From: Verrucomicrobiota bacterium
GTDB taxonomy: Bacteria > Verrucomicrobiota > Verrucomicrobiia > Opitutales > Opitutaceae
NCBI GenBank assembly: GCA_023432225.1
Contig: JAEYUW010000015.1
Span: forward strand, 1 to 51,443
Direction: 5' to 3'
Length of the DNA stretch: 51,443 nucleotides
Positions within the stretch are counted from its first letter, which is position 1; each line of letters opens with the position of its first letter. The notes below the pieces were generated by a model. The model did no database searches. It saw only the letters and a program-made list of their open reading frames with translations, and was not told where the DNA came from. The position numbers and the translations under genes were made by a program. Below, piece by piece: positions 9,260 through 16,768 of this stretch.

Positions 9260-10243
9260 TCAGTTCGCTGCCGGGATGATCACGTCGGCCGGCATGCCGG
9301 GCTTCAGCTCGTCTTTCGGGTTGGCGACGTCGATCTTCAGACGGAAAACGAGTTTCACGCGCTCCTTCGGTGTTTGCACTGTCTTCGGCGTGAACTCGGC
9401 TTCGGAGGCGATGAAGCCGACGACGCCCTCGAAATCGCGGCCCGGAAAACTGTCCGTGCGCACGACGACTTTTTGACCGTGCCGCACTCGACCAAGATCG
9501 GGTTGATCGAGGTAAGCGCGCACCCACAGGTGCGTGGTTTCGGCCACGGTGACGACCGGCGTGCCGGCGGAGACGAACTCGCCGGGCTCGATGTTGTGCG
9601 AGAGCACGACGCCGGCGAGGGGCGAGGCGAGGCGCGTGTTTTCCAGCTGCGTCGTCGCAAGCGCGACGGCGGCGCGGGCTTGCTCGGTGCGCGCGCGGGC
9701 TTGGCGGATCGATTCTACACGCGGGCCTTCCTGGATCAGTTTGAGGCGCTCGGCCGCTTCGGTGACGCGCGCTTCGGCGACTTTGAGCTGGGCCTGCGCG
9801 GTCTCGAAATCGCGATCGGAGATCACCTGTTTTTTGCGCAACTCGTCCTGACGCGCGAAGTCGAGGCGCACGCGGTCACGGTCGGCTTCGGCGCTGCGCA
9901 GCGTGGCGGCGGCGGCGGCGATTTCCTGCGGACGCGAGCCGGCTTCAAGTTCGGCGAGTTGGGCTTCGGCGGCGGCAAGTTCCGCGCGGCGGAGCGCGAG
10001 CTGCGATTGCTGCTCGGCGTCGTCGAGGCGCGCGATGAGTTGCCCGGATTGCACGCGATCGCCTTCGCGCACGGTGCGCCCGATGACGCGGCCCGGGGTT
10101 TTGAAGCCGAGCTGAGCGTCGTCGACTTCGAAGTTGCCGGAGAGAACGAGCTCGCCGGAGCGAGCGCCCGGGCGCGAGCAGGCCGCGAGCAGGAGAGCGG
10201 CGAGGGCGAGCAGGGTGAGTTTAACTGGGAAACGATTTTTCAT
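9260..10243 (-). CDS. HlyD-type periplasmic adaptor lipoprotein, YbhG-like
   Basis: Membrane-fusion adaptor, 327 residues, expected to link the inner-membrane ABC exporter to an outer-membrane channel. The N-terminus is a lipoprotein signal with lipobox LLAAC (Cys22). Then follow a half-biotinyl/lipoyl segment (FKTPGRVIGRTVREGDRVQSG), a long alpha-helical coiled-coil hairpin rich in Ala/Glu/Arg (about 75-200), the second lipoyl half (LASPLAGVVLSHNIEPGEFV) and a beta-barrel domain. It overlaps the 3-prime end of the tetR gene by 23 bp, so it is transcribed with it. No outer-membrane TolC-like factor is encoded nearby. Confidence 0.9.
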   Translation of the reverse strand: MKNRFPVKLTLLALAALLLAACSRPGARSGELVLSGNFEVDDAQLGFKTPGRVIGRTVREGDRVQSGQLIARLDDAEQQSQLALRRAELAAAEAQLAELEAGSRPQEIAAAAATLRSAEADRDRVRLDFARQDELRKKQVISDRDFETAQAQLKVAEARVTEAAERLKLIQEGPRVESIRQARARTEQARAAVALATTQLENTRLASPLAGVVLSHNIEPGEFVSAGTPVVTVAETTHLWVRAYLDQPDLGRVRHGQKVVVRTDSFPGRDFEGVVGFIASEAEFTPKTVQTPKERVKLVFRLKIDVANPKDELKPGMPADVIIPAAN

Positions 10244-10877
10244 AGTCTTTCCGGCCGGCGGGCGTGAGCAGTCCGCCGAAGTAGAGGCTCATGGCTTTTT
10301 CGAACGCTTGGTGGGGGGCGAGATGGAGATGCTCCAGCGTGGCGGGGAGCATGATACCCTGCATCGCGTGGAGAAGAAACTCGGCCGCGAAGGGCGCATC
10401 GAGCTCGGGGCGCACCTTGCCGGTGAGCTGCCCTTGCTCGAGCAAGCGCCCGAAAATGTAGGGCACGTTGCGGCGGCGCATCTCAAAGGTGAACTCGTGC
10501 AGCCGGGGAGCGAAGCGCTGCAGGTCGCGCATCACGTGCGGTGTGAACAGCGACAGGCGCTGATGCATGCCGCCGGTGAAGCCGCGGAGTTTTTCGGCGA
10601 AGGTCAGGTTGCGGTCGGCGATGATGGCGTCCGCTTCGGCGCGGACTTCGGCGGCGAACTGCTCCAGCGCAGTCTGCACCAGCTCCTCTTTGCCGGGGAA
10701 ATGCTGGTAGAGCGTCTTCTTGCTCATGCCCAGCTCGGTGGCCAGGTCATCCATCGTCCACGTGCTGTAGCCGTGGGAAAACAGCTGGGCCCGGGCCGCG
10801 CGGACGATGCGCGCCGCGGCGTCGTCCGCGGGCGGCGGAACAGGCGGGCGGGAGGTGGAAGAGGAGCGGGCGGACAT
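10221..10877 (-). CDS. TetR-family transcriptional regulator (CecR-like)
   Basis: Probable repressor of the efflux operon, 218 residues from the ATG at 10877 (MSARSSSTSRPP). The N-terminal TetR DNA-binding domain shows the helix-turn-helix TMDDLATELGMSKKTLYQHF followed by PGKEELV; the C-terminal part is a variable ligand-binding helical domain. A start 15 codons upstream is possible but would place the coding region over the promoter and operator. It is the first gene of the operon, and an operator-like palindrome covers its promoter (10887-10916), which suggests autoregulation. Order and partners match E. coli cecR-ybhGFSR. Confidence 0.92.
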   Translation of the reverse strand: MSARSSSTSRPPVPPPADDAAARIVRAARAQLFSHGYSTWTMDDLATELGMSKKTLYQHFPGKEELVQTALEQFAAEVRAEADAIIADRNLTFAEKLRGFTGGMHQRLSLFTPHVMRDLQRFAPRLHEFTFEMRRRNVPYIFGRLLEQGQLTGKVRPELDAPFAAEFLLHAMQGIMLPATLEHLHLAPHQAFEKAMSLYFGGLLTPAGRKDYEKSFPS

Positions 10878-10886
10878 TGGAATCGT

Positions 10887-10916
10887 AGGAAACTCTAAAC
10901 GTATTTTAAGTTTCCT
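10887..10916. promoter_or_regulatory. Candidate TetR operator palindrome
   Basis: AGGAAACT (10887-10894) and AGTTTCCT (10909-10916) are perfect inverted repeats, with a further symmetric AAA/TTT pair inside (10897-10899 and 10904-10906). Eleven of fifteen base pairs are symmetric about position 10901.5. The site covers the predicted -10 and spacer of the promoter just upstream of tetR. Confidence 0.7.
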
Positions 10917-10922
10917 TGGCAA
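10894..10922 (-). promoter_or_regulatory. Predicted promoter of the tetR efflux operon
   Basis: On the minus strand TTGCCA (-35, 10922-10917), a 17-bp spacer and TTTAGA (-10, 10899-10894) stand about 17 bp ahead of the tetR ATG. The operator-like palindrome overlaps the spacer and -10. Confidence 0.6.
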
Positions 10923-10963
10923 GCCTCATCCGGCCCGCCGGTGGTGGCCGGTCGGCCTGGGGT

Positions 10964-10994
10964 AAAACAAAGCCGGACTCGCGAGTCCGGCTTG
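10964..10994 (-). terminator. Terminator of the RRM protein gene
   Basis: A perfect 22-bp palindrome (10971-10992, arms AGCCGGACTCG/CGAGTCCGGCT) is followed on the minus strand by TTGTTTTA. It lies 30 bp downstream of the RRM gene stop and also upstream of the tetR promoter, which it insulates. Confidence 0.88.
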
Positions 10995-11022
10995 ATCGAG
11001 ACAATGTATGGGTGTGCGGGCC

Positions 11023-11433
11023 TCAGTCGCGATCGCGGAATCCACCGCGGTCGCCGCGATCTCCCCCGCGGCCGCCACCGCCGCCGAAGCGGCGCGGACC
11101 GCCGCGTCCGCCGCCAAAGCCGCCACGTCCACCGCGGTCGCCACCGCCACCGCCGAAGCCGCCTTCGCGCGGCGGACGCTCTTCGCGCGGACGCGCCACG
11201 CTGACGCCGAGCTTGCGGCCGCCGATATCGTGGCCGTTGAGCTGGTCGACCGCTTTCTGCGCCTCGGCGCTGCTGCTCATGGTGACGAACGCGAAGCCGC
11301 GTGACCGCCCGGTGAATTTGTCGAAGACGATTTCGACGACGCTGACGGCGCCGGCCTGACTGAAGAGTGCTTCGAGTTCCTGCGCGGTGGTGGCGAACGG
11401 GAGGTTCCCCACGTAGAGTTTCGTGTTTTCCAT
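11023..11433 (-). CDS. RNA-binding protein, RRM domain with glycine/arginine-rich tail
   Basis: Single-stranded RNA-binding protein of 136 residues. One RRM fills residues 5-82, with RNP2 LYVGNL (6-11) and RNP1 RGFAFVTM (about 45-52). The C-terminal third is a low-complexity tail of GGRGG, GGRGGFGG and RGG repeats with alternating Arg/Asp. The layout matches bacterial and cyanobacterial glycine-rich Rbp proteins, often cold-induced and possibly RNA chaperones. A 200-bp stretch upstream (11434-11633) has no gene and may hold a long 5-prime leader; no clear promoter was seen there. A clean terminator follows. Confidence 0.92.
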   Translation of the reverse strand: MENTKLYVGNLPFATTAQELEALFSQAGAVSVVEIVFDKFTGRSRGFAFVTMSSSAEAQKAVDQLNGHDIGGRKLGVSVARPREERPPREGGFGGGGGDRGGRGGFGGGRGGPRRFGGGGGRGGDRGDRGGFRDRD

Positions 11434-11633
11434 GGGTGCGGTTGCGGCCGGTGCTGCGGTCCCCGTGCCCGCTCCCGACGACCGGGATTCGAATCAGCAC
11501 CGGACGCGGCAGGGCCGTTCCTCTGACGATTCTGCGTAGCGCGGAAGCCTCACAAACAACGGACTCAACACCGGCGACGATGTCGCGCGTCGCGACGGTC
11601 GCAAGAGCGGAACCGGTTCGCGGTTGGGGCCGT

Positions 11634-12269
11634 TCAGCCCTGAGCAAACGGTGCGGCGCTGCCCACTCCGAGCCAGTCGCGGCGCAGCACGCCGTAGAAA
11701 ACCACGTCTTCGAACCGCCCGTTTTTCAGCATCATCTTCGGACTGGTGCCCTCGCGCTTCAGGCCGGCTTTCAGCAGCACACGACCGGAGGCGGGATTGC
11801 TCGCGTAGTGGTGCGCCTGCACGCGATTGAGTCCGATCACGCGGAAGCTGAAATCGGTCAGCGCCGTCGCCGCCTCAGTCGCGAAGCCGTGCCGCCAGAA
11901 CGGCACGCCGATCCAGTAGCCGAGCTCGGCGCGGGCGTGCGCCTCGGCGAAAGTCAGGCCGATGGCGCCGATGAGTTCGCCGGTGGGTTTGAGCGTGAGG
12001 GCGAGCGAGAGCGCGCGGTGCGCCGCCCATGCGGTGGCGTGCGTCGCGATCCATTGTTCGGCGACGCCGTCCGGATACGGATGCGGAATGAGCGCGGTGG
12101 CGTTTGCGACTTCCTTCGCGCCGGCGAGCCGCTGGACGGTCGGTGCATCGGTGAGATCGAACGCGCGCAGCACGAGGCGCGGTGTCTCGATCAGCGGAAA
12201 CTCGGCGGGAAAATGCATCGCGGCGGGGAAATTGCACAGCGCCCTGCCGCGCGGCCAGTTGATTTTCAA
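11634..12269 (-). CDS. GNAT-family N-acetyltransferase (RimJ/RimL type)
   Basis: Acetyl-CoA-dependent N-acetyltransferase of 211 residues, close in type to RimJ/RimL enzymes that modify ribosomal protein N-termini or small amines. The domain starts with IETPRLVLRAFDLTDAPTV (about residues 27-45) and contains GYWIGVPFWRHGFATEA, the acetyl-CoA-binding region with the RxxGxA pattern (RHGFATEA), then LNRVQAHHYASNPASGRVLLKAG. The start is set at TTG (12269) because GAGGAGAA lies 7 nt before it; an ATG 17 codons later (12218) would also leave a full domain but lacks a ribosome binding site. Substrate unknown. Confidence 0.87.
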   Translation of the reverse strand: MKINWPRGRALCNFPAAMHFPAEFPLIETPRLVLRAFDLTDAPTVQRLAGAKEVANATALIPHPYPDGVAEQWIATHATAWAAHRALSLALTLKPTGELIGAIGLTFAEAHARAELGYWIGVPFWRHGFATEAATALTDFSFRVIGLNRVQAHHYASNPASGRVLLKAGLKREGTSPKMMLKNGRFEDVVFYGVLRRDWLGVGSAAPFAQG

Positions 12270-12352
12270 GCGAGTTCTCCTCTGAAAAATATCATTTTCC
12301 CCTCTAGAAAATCGTTGCGTCGCTCGGGACGCGTTCTAATACGGGAGCCACT

Positions 12353-12625
12353 ATGGCAAAGAAATCTGCTCGCAAACCCAACGCTAAGTTCATGGCCCCG
12401 GTCACGCCGGACGCCACTCTCGCCGCGGTCGTCGGCTCGAAGCCGCTTCCCCGCACCGAAATGACCAAGAAGCTCTGGGCCTACATCAAGAAGAACGGCC
12501 TCCAGGACAAAAAGAACAAGCGCATGATCAACGCGGACGACGCCCTCAAGGCCGTCTTCGGTGGCAAGGCGCAGGTCTCGATGTTCGACATGACGAAGCT
12601 CGTGTCGAAGCACGTCTCGTCCTAA
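12353..12625 (+). CDS. SWIB/MDM2 domain protein
   Basis: Small protein of 90 residues that is almost entirely one SWIB domain (about 15-88: FMAPVTPDATLAAVVG...PRTEMTKKLWAYIKKNGLQD...MINADDALKAVFG). The basic N-terminus (AKKSARKPNAK) suggests nucleic-acid binding. SWIB domains are typical of eukaryotic chromatin remodellers, but small stand-alone versions occur in chlamydiae and verrucomicrobia, where in chlamydiae they are sometimes fused to topoisomerase I. The role in this lineage is not settled. GGGAGCC precedes the ATG, and a strong terminator follows. Confidence 0.92.
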   Translation: MAKKSARKPNAKFMAPVTPDATLAAVVGSKPLPRTEMTKKLWAYIKKNGLQDKKNKRMINADDALKAVFGGKAQVSMFDMTKLVSKHVSS

Positions 12626-12650
12626 CGCAGAGCGAAATCGCTTTTCTCAG

Positions 12651-12685
12651 ACCGCCGCGGAGATCTCCGCGGCGGTTTTTGTTTT
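12651..12685 (+). terminator. Terminator of the SWIB gene
   Basis: A perfect 26-bp palindrome at 12651-12676 (ACCGCCGCGG, AGATCT, CCGCGGCGGT) is followed by TTTTGTTTT. Confidence 0.93.
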
Positions 12686-12726
12686 GCTGGGTCGAGCGTG
12701 GCGGCGTTTGCTGATTCCGTCTGCTC

Positions 12727-14880
12727 GTGAGCATTTCCCGGCCCACTCTCCGCTTTGCCGCCCTTTGGTTGTTGGTCGCCGCGTTCGGCACCGCGGCGGC
12801 GTGGTGGCGGGGACTTCAGCATCAGCAGGCGCTCCGGCAGGAGATGATTGATCGGGCGCTGCACTGTGCAGTGGCTTTTCTCACGGACGACGTGACCGCG
12901 CTCACCGGTTCTGCTGCGGACCTGTCGCATCCGGAGTATCGGGCGGTCAAGGATCGGTTGATTCGTCTTCGCGCGGCGATTCCCGGCATTCGCTTCGTGT
13001 ATCTGTTTCGTTCCACGGATCGACCAGGGCAAGTCGTCTTCCTGGCCGATTCCGAGCCCGAGACGTCGCCGGAGATGTCGAAGCCCGGGGACGATTATCC
13101 GGAGGCGCTGCAGTCGCCCGGGTTGCAGTTCATCCTCCGCACGCACCAACCGGCGACCGAGGGACCGTTGCGCGATTCCTTTGGCGAGTGGGTGACCGCG
13201 TATGCTCCGGTGGGCGATCGTCCGCCGCCCGGTGCGCCGCGCACGATCCTCGGTCTCGATGCCGATTCGTCGGCTTGGCGCCGCGAGATCTGGCTCGAGC
13301 GGTTGTCGGCCTTTGGCCTGGTCGCCTTGTTGCTCGGCGTGCCTTGCAGCGCGTGGCTTTACCGGCGGCGTGAGCAGGAACACACGCGGGAAGTGGCGCG
13401 ATTCTCCGCGGCGATCCAGCAAAGCCACTCGGCGGTGATCATCACCAATCTCGATCGCGTCATTGAATACGTGAACGACGGCTGCACGGCGATCACGGGC
13501 TATACGCGCGAGGAACTGATCGGACAATCCACGCGGCTGTTGCTCCCGTCGAACGTCGACGAGGCCGGCCGCAACGAACTGTATCGCAGCCTCCTGGCCG
13601 GCGAGCGCTGGTCGGGTGAGAAGCAGATGCGCCGTCGCAATGGCGAGCTCTTCACCGTCCACGCGGTCTTCTCTCCGGTGCGTGGACCGAGCGGCGCGAT
13701 CCGCAGCCTGGTCGCGATCATCGACGACATCACCGAGCTGAAGCGGGTGGAAAACGACCTGCGGGTCGCGCGCGACCAAGCGGAAGCCGCTGATCGCGCG
13801 AAGGGCGAGTTTCTCGCCGTCATGAGCCACGAACTCCGCACGCCGCTCAACGGCATCATCGGGTTCGCCGAGTTGCTGCGGGATACGCCGCTCTCCACGG
13901 AGCAGAGGGATTATGTCGAGACCGTGCGGAAGAGCGGCGAAGCGCTGCTCACACTCACGAACGAACTGCTCGACTATTCGCGGATCGACGCCGGCCGGAT
14001 GCAGCTCGATCCGCAACCGTGCGCGCCGCGGATCATCGTGGAGGAGGCGGTCGAGTTGCTCTCCGCCCGCGCGGCGGAGAAGCATTTGGAGTTGCTGGTC
14101 GCGATTTCGCCGCGGGTGCCGGCGCACGTGCTGGCCGATCCGGGACGGTTGCGGCAGGTGCTGGTCAACCTGATCGGCAACGCCATCAAGTTCACGCCGG
14201 TGGGTGAAGTGGAGGTCGAGGCGGATGCCACGCCCTTGGCCGAAAGCAGCGGCGAGCCCCGCGTGAAACTGGTGTTCACGGTGCGCGACACGGGCATCGG
14301 GATCGCGCCCGAGAAGCAGGACCGCCTCTTTCAACCCTTCAGCCAGATCGATGCTTCGACCACGCGAAAACACGGCGGCACCGGCCTCGGCCTGGCCATC
14401 AGCCGCAGTTTGGTGCGGTTGATGGACGGCGATATCGAAGTCACGAGCGCGGCCGGCGCCGGCGCGGAATTCCGTTTTCACCTGCCCGTGCGAGTGCTGG
14501 AGAACAACGAGGGACTCGGGATGTTGCCGCGACGCCGGGTCGTGCTCGTCTCCGCCAACCATCGTGCCCGGGCGCATTATGCGGCGCTGCTCCAGGGCTG
14601 GGGGCTGGAAGTGGTCGTGTTCGAGCAGTTGATGAAATTACCGGCGGAGCGCGACTACGACGTGCTCATCGTCGACATGCTGGTGCGCGATGCGGCGCTC
14701 TGGCCCGAATTCCTCCTGTCGTTCCCGGCCGTCGCGAACGGTCCCGTCATCGGGCTGGTCTCGGTGAGCATGCCGCCGGCACAACGCGATGCGTTGCGCG
14801 CCAGCTTCCGCGCGGTGTTGAAAAAGCCGCTGCGCGACTCGCTCTTTCACGCGGTGCTCAAGAGTGTGTTGCGCGACTGA
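12727..14880 (+). CDS. PAS-domain sensor histidine kinase with degenerate receiver
   Basis: Membrane-bound hybrid sensor kinase, 717 residues from a GTG start. A transmembrane helix (about 8-27), a periplasmic sensor region (about 30-190) and a second helix (about 195-212) precede a PAS domain (about 222-345; FSAAIQQSHSAVIITNLDRV). The HisKA domain has the phospho-acceptor in SHELRTPLNG (His368). The ATPase domain shows the N box RQVLVNLIGNAIKFT, G1 DTGIGIAP, F box FQPFSQID and G2 GGTGLGLAIS. Residues about 598-715 look like a receiver (LIVDM, LKKPLR) but the acidic pair after the first strand is absent (VLVSANHRA), so normal phosphorylation is doubtful. No response regulator gene is adjacent. 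Confidence 0.92.
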   Translation: MSISRPTLRFAALWLLVAAFGTAAAWWRGLQHQQALRQEMIDRALHCAVAFLTDDVTALTGSAADLSHPEYRAVKDRLIRLRAAIPGIRFVYLFRSTDRPGQVVFLADSEPETSPEMSKPGDDYPEALQSPGLQFILRTHQPATEGPLRDSFGEWVTAYAPVGDRPPPGAPRTILGLDADSSAWRREIWLERLSAFGLVALLLGVPCSAWLYRRREQEHTREVARFSAAIQQSHSAVIITNLDRVIEYVNDGCTAITGYTREELIGQSTRLLLPSNVDEAGRNELYRSLLAGERWSGEKQMRRRNGELFTVHAVFSPVRGPSGAIRSLVAIIDDITELKRVENDLRVARDQAEAADRAKGEFLAVMSHELRTPLNGIIGFAELLRDTPLSTEQRDYVETVRKSGEALLTLTNELLDYSRIDAGRMQLDPQPCAPRIIVEEAVELLSARAAEKHLELLVAISPRVPAHVLADPGRLRQVLVNLIGNAIKFTPVGEVEVEADATPLAESSGEPRVKLVFTVRDTGIGIAPEKQDRLFQPFSQIDASTTRKHGGTGLGLAISRSLVRLMDGDIEVTSAAGAGAEFRFHLPVRVLENNEGLGMLPRRRVVLVSANHRARAHYAALLQGWGLEVVVFEQLMKLPAERDYDVLIVDMLVRDAALWPEFLLSFPAVANGPVIGLVSVSMPPAQRDALRASFRAVLKKPLRDSLFHAVLKSVLRD

Positions 14881-14915
14881 GCCGCGCGATCCGGCGGGCC
14901 GCGCCGGCTTTGCGC

Positions 14916-14943
14916 TTGGAGTGCGTCGCGCGCCGCCTACGCT
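14916..14943 (+). promoter_or_regulatory. Candidate promoter of the EamA gene
   Basis: TTGGAG (14916-14921), a 16-bp spacer and TACGCT (14938-14943) precede the ATG at 14959 by 15 nt, giving a leader of about 9 nt. The geometry matches the candidate upstream of mgtE (TTGCGC-N16-TAGCTT). Confidence 0.35.
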
Positions 14944-14958
14944 GCGCGACTTTGCCCG

Positions 14959-15927
14959 ATGAACGCCCGTGCCACGCACCACACCGCGCTGTTGATGCTG
15001 CTCCTGACGAATCTGTTCTGGGGCCTGAGCTTCCCGCTCATCAAGGCGATCGTGCTCCTCCACGAACGGCTGGTGCCGGGCAGCGGTAACTGGTTCATTA
15101 CCGCGATGACGCTGGCGCCGCGCTTTTTACTCGGCGCCGCCTTCATGCTGCTCGTCGCTTGGCCGCAGACCTCGCGTGCGACCGCCTCCGAGCGCAAGCA
15201 AGGTCTCCTGCTCGGGCTCTCCGCCTCGCTGGGCATGGTGTTTCAGATCGACGGCCTGCAGTTCATCAGCGCATCGACGTCCGCCTTTCTTACGCAGCTC
15301 TACGCCATCCTCATCCCGCTGTATGTGGCGCTGCGGGCGCGGCGTTGGCCGGGCGGGACCGTGTGGGTCGCCTGCGCGCTCGTGCTGGCGGGTGTGGCGG
15401 TGCTCGCGCAGTTTGATTTTCGCAATTTCCACCTCGGCCGCGGTGAACTCGAGACACTCATCGCGTCACTGTTCTTCATGTGGCAAATCCTCACGCTCGA
15501 ACGGAAGGAGTTCGCCGGCAACCGCGTCATGCCCGTCACCACGCTGATGTTCGTAACCCAGGCGGTCGTCTTCTCCGTCATGGCCGCAGTTACCGCGCCG
15601 AATGCTGCGGCTCTCGCCACGCCCTGGGCGTCGACGCCGTGGCTGACCTTTACCGTGACGCTCACCGCCGTGTGCACCATTGCGGCCTATCTGCTGATGA
15701 ATCGGTTTCAGCCTGCCATCACCGCGACCGAGGCCGGCTTGATCTACTGCACGGAACCGCTGTTCGCCTCCATGCAGGCGCTGTTTCTACCGGCGCTGTT
15801 GTCGGCGTGGGCCGGGTTTCATTATGCCAACGAGACGCTCACCTGGCGGTTGCTCGTGGGCGGCGGCCTGATCACAGCGGCGAATCTGCTGATCCAGTTC
15901 CGTCCGCCGCCGAAAATCGCCACGTAA
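14959..15927 (+). CDS. EamA/DMT-family permease
   Basis: Membrane permease of the drug/metabolite transporter superfamily, 322 residues, with about ten transmembrane helices in two EamA repeats. The first repeat begins LLLTNLFWGLSFPLIKAI and contains SASLGMVFQIDGLQFISASTSAFLTQL; the second covers about residues 165-310 and contains TEAGLIYCTEPLFASMQAL. Such proteins export amino acids, sugars or other metabolites; the substrate cannot be read from sequence. It converges on the alpha/beta hydrolase gene with a perfect hairpin between them. Confidence 0.9.
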   Translation: MNARATHHTALLMLLLTNLFWGLSFPLIKAIVLLHERLVPGSGNWFITAMTLAPRFLLGAAFMLLVAWPQTSRATASERKQGLLLGLSASLGMVFQIDGLQFISASTSAFLTQLYAILIPLYVALRARRWPGGTVWVACALVLAGVAVLAQFDFRNFHLGRGELETLIASLFFMWQILTLERKEFAGNRVMPVTTLMFVTQAVVFSVMAAVTAPNAAALATPWASTPWLTFTVTLTAVCTIAAYLLMNRFQPAITATEAGLIYCTEPLFASMQALFLPALLSAWAGFHYANETLTWRLLVGGGLITAANLLIQFRPPPKIAT

Positions 15928-15974
15928 GCGCCCGTGAGCGCGCCTGCTCACCTCTTCTCACTCGGGCAGACGGT

Positions 15975-16005
15975 CGAGTTTGTAATCTAATGGATTACAA
16001 ACTCG
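15975..16005. terminator. Perfect AT-rich hairpin between convergent genes
   Basis: CGAGTTTGTAATC (15975-15987) and GATTACAAACTCG (15993-16005) are perfect complements around the 5-nt loop TAATG. It lies between the convergent EamA and hydrolase genes and so may be a bidirectional terminator, although it lacks a T-run and a GC-rich stem. The sequence also looks like a regulator-binding palindrome. Confidence 0.5.
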
Positions 16006-16011
16006 CTGGCG

Positions 16012-16764
16012 TCACGGGGCGCGGGCCGGAGCCGGCGGGGAGGCGAATTTGCCGGTGCGCAGGAAGGCGCGCACGTCGTCGATGACGGTGCGGCGCCAGA
16101 GCATCACGGTGTGCGAATGCGGCACGACGCGGAAGTCACGCATGCCCTCCAGCTTCGCCGATTCGACCGTGACGACGCCGTCGTGCGTGCCCGGCATATC
16201 GCGTTTGAACATCGGATTCAGCAGGCTCGAGCCGGCGATGATGCCGACTTCGAAATTCGCCGGGCCCAGGGTGCGTGCGATGCCGTTGTCGCCGGTCGTG
16301 AGGCGAGGAAGGTTCACGCCCATCACCACGCGCATCCAGCCGCGTTGCACCGCGCGGTCAGCCGCCTGGCTGCCGTGATTGGGCGGGCCGATCATGACCG
16401 CGCGCCCGAGGTTCGTCGGACGGCGGTCGCGCGCGTAGAGCCGGAGCAGGATCGAACCCATCGAATGGGTAACGAAATGCAGTCGCGGCGCCGCGAGCGC
16501 GCCGCGGCGTTCGAGTTCGCGCGGCAGGTAGTCGCTGGCGAGGTCCTCCAGCGACGTGCGACGCGACGGGTAGCTGAGATTAACGACGCGATAGCCTTCG
16601 CGCTCCAACGCGCGCGCGAGGGGGCTCATCACCCAGCTGGACATGCCCACGCCGTGCAGCAGCACGACGCATTCGCGGACATCGCGCGGCGCGGTGGCCG
16701 ATGGCGCGGCGGGGAGCGGAGCCGTCACGACCAGACAGGCGAGGCAGAGCAGGAGCGCGCGCAT
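16012..16764 (-). CDS. Secreted alpha/beta hydrolase (lipase-like)
   Basis: Predicted exported serine hydrolase, 250 residues. A signal peptide (about 1-20, MRALLLCLACLVVTAPLPAA) is followed by an alpha/beta fold with oxyanion segment VVLLHGVGMSS, nucleophile elbow THSMG (about residue 100) and a late histidine in VVPHSHTVM. The GPPNHGS segment after the third strand is typical of lipase and PGAP1-like esterases. The second residue of the elbow is His, as in many lipases. It is 4 bp downstream of the EamA gene 16769-17629 on the same strand, so the two are probably co-transcribed; a functional link is not evident. Confidence 0.87.
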   Translation of the reverse strand: MRALLLCLACLVVTAPLPAAPSATAPRDVRECVVLLHGVGMSSWVMSPLARALEREGYRVVNLSYPSRRTSLEDLASDYLPRELERRGALAAPRLHFVTHSMGSILLRLYARDRRPTNLGRAVMIGPPNHGSQAADRAVQRGWMRVVMGVNLPRLTTGDNGIARTLGPANFEVGIIAGSSLLNPMFKRDMPGTHDGVVTVESAKLEGMRDFRVVPHSHTVMLWRRTVIDDVRAFLRTGKFASPPAPARAP

Positions 16765-16768
16765 GCGT

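Noticed and set aside
11486..11495. GATTCGAATC resembles a tRNA T-loop and could mark a tRNA or attachment site
   Set aside because: The flanking five-base arms do not pair on either strand and no anticodon arm or acceptor stem is present.
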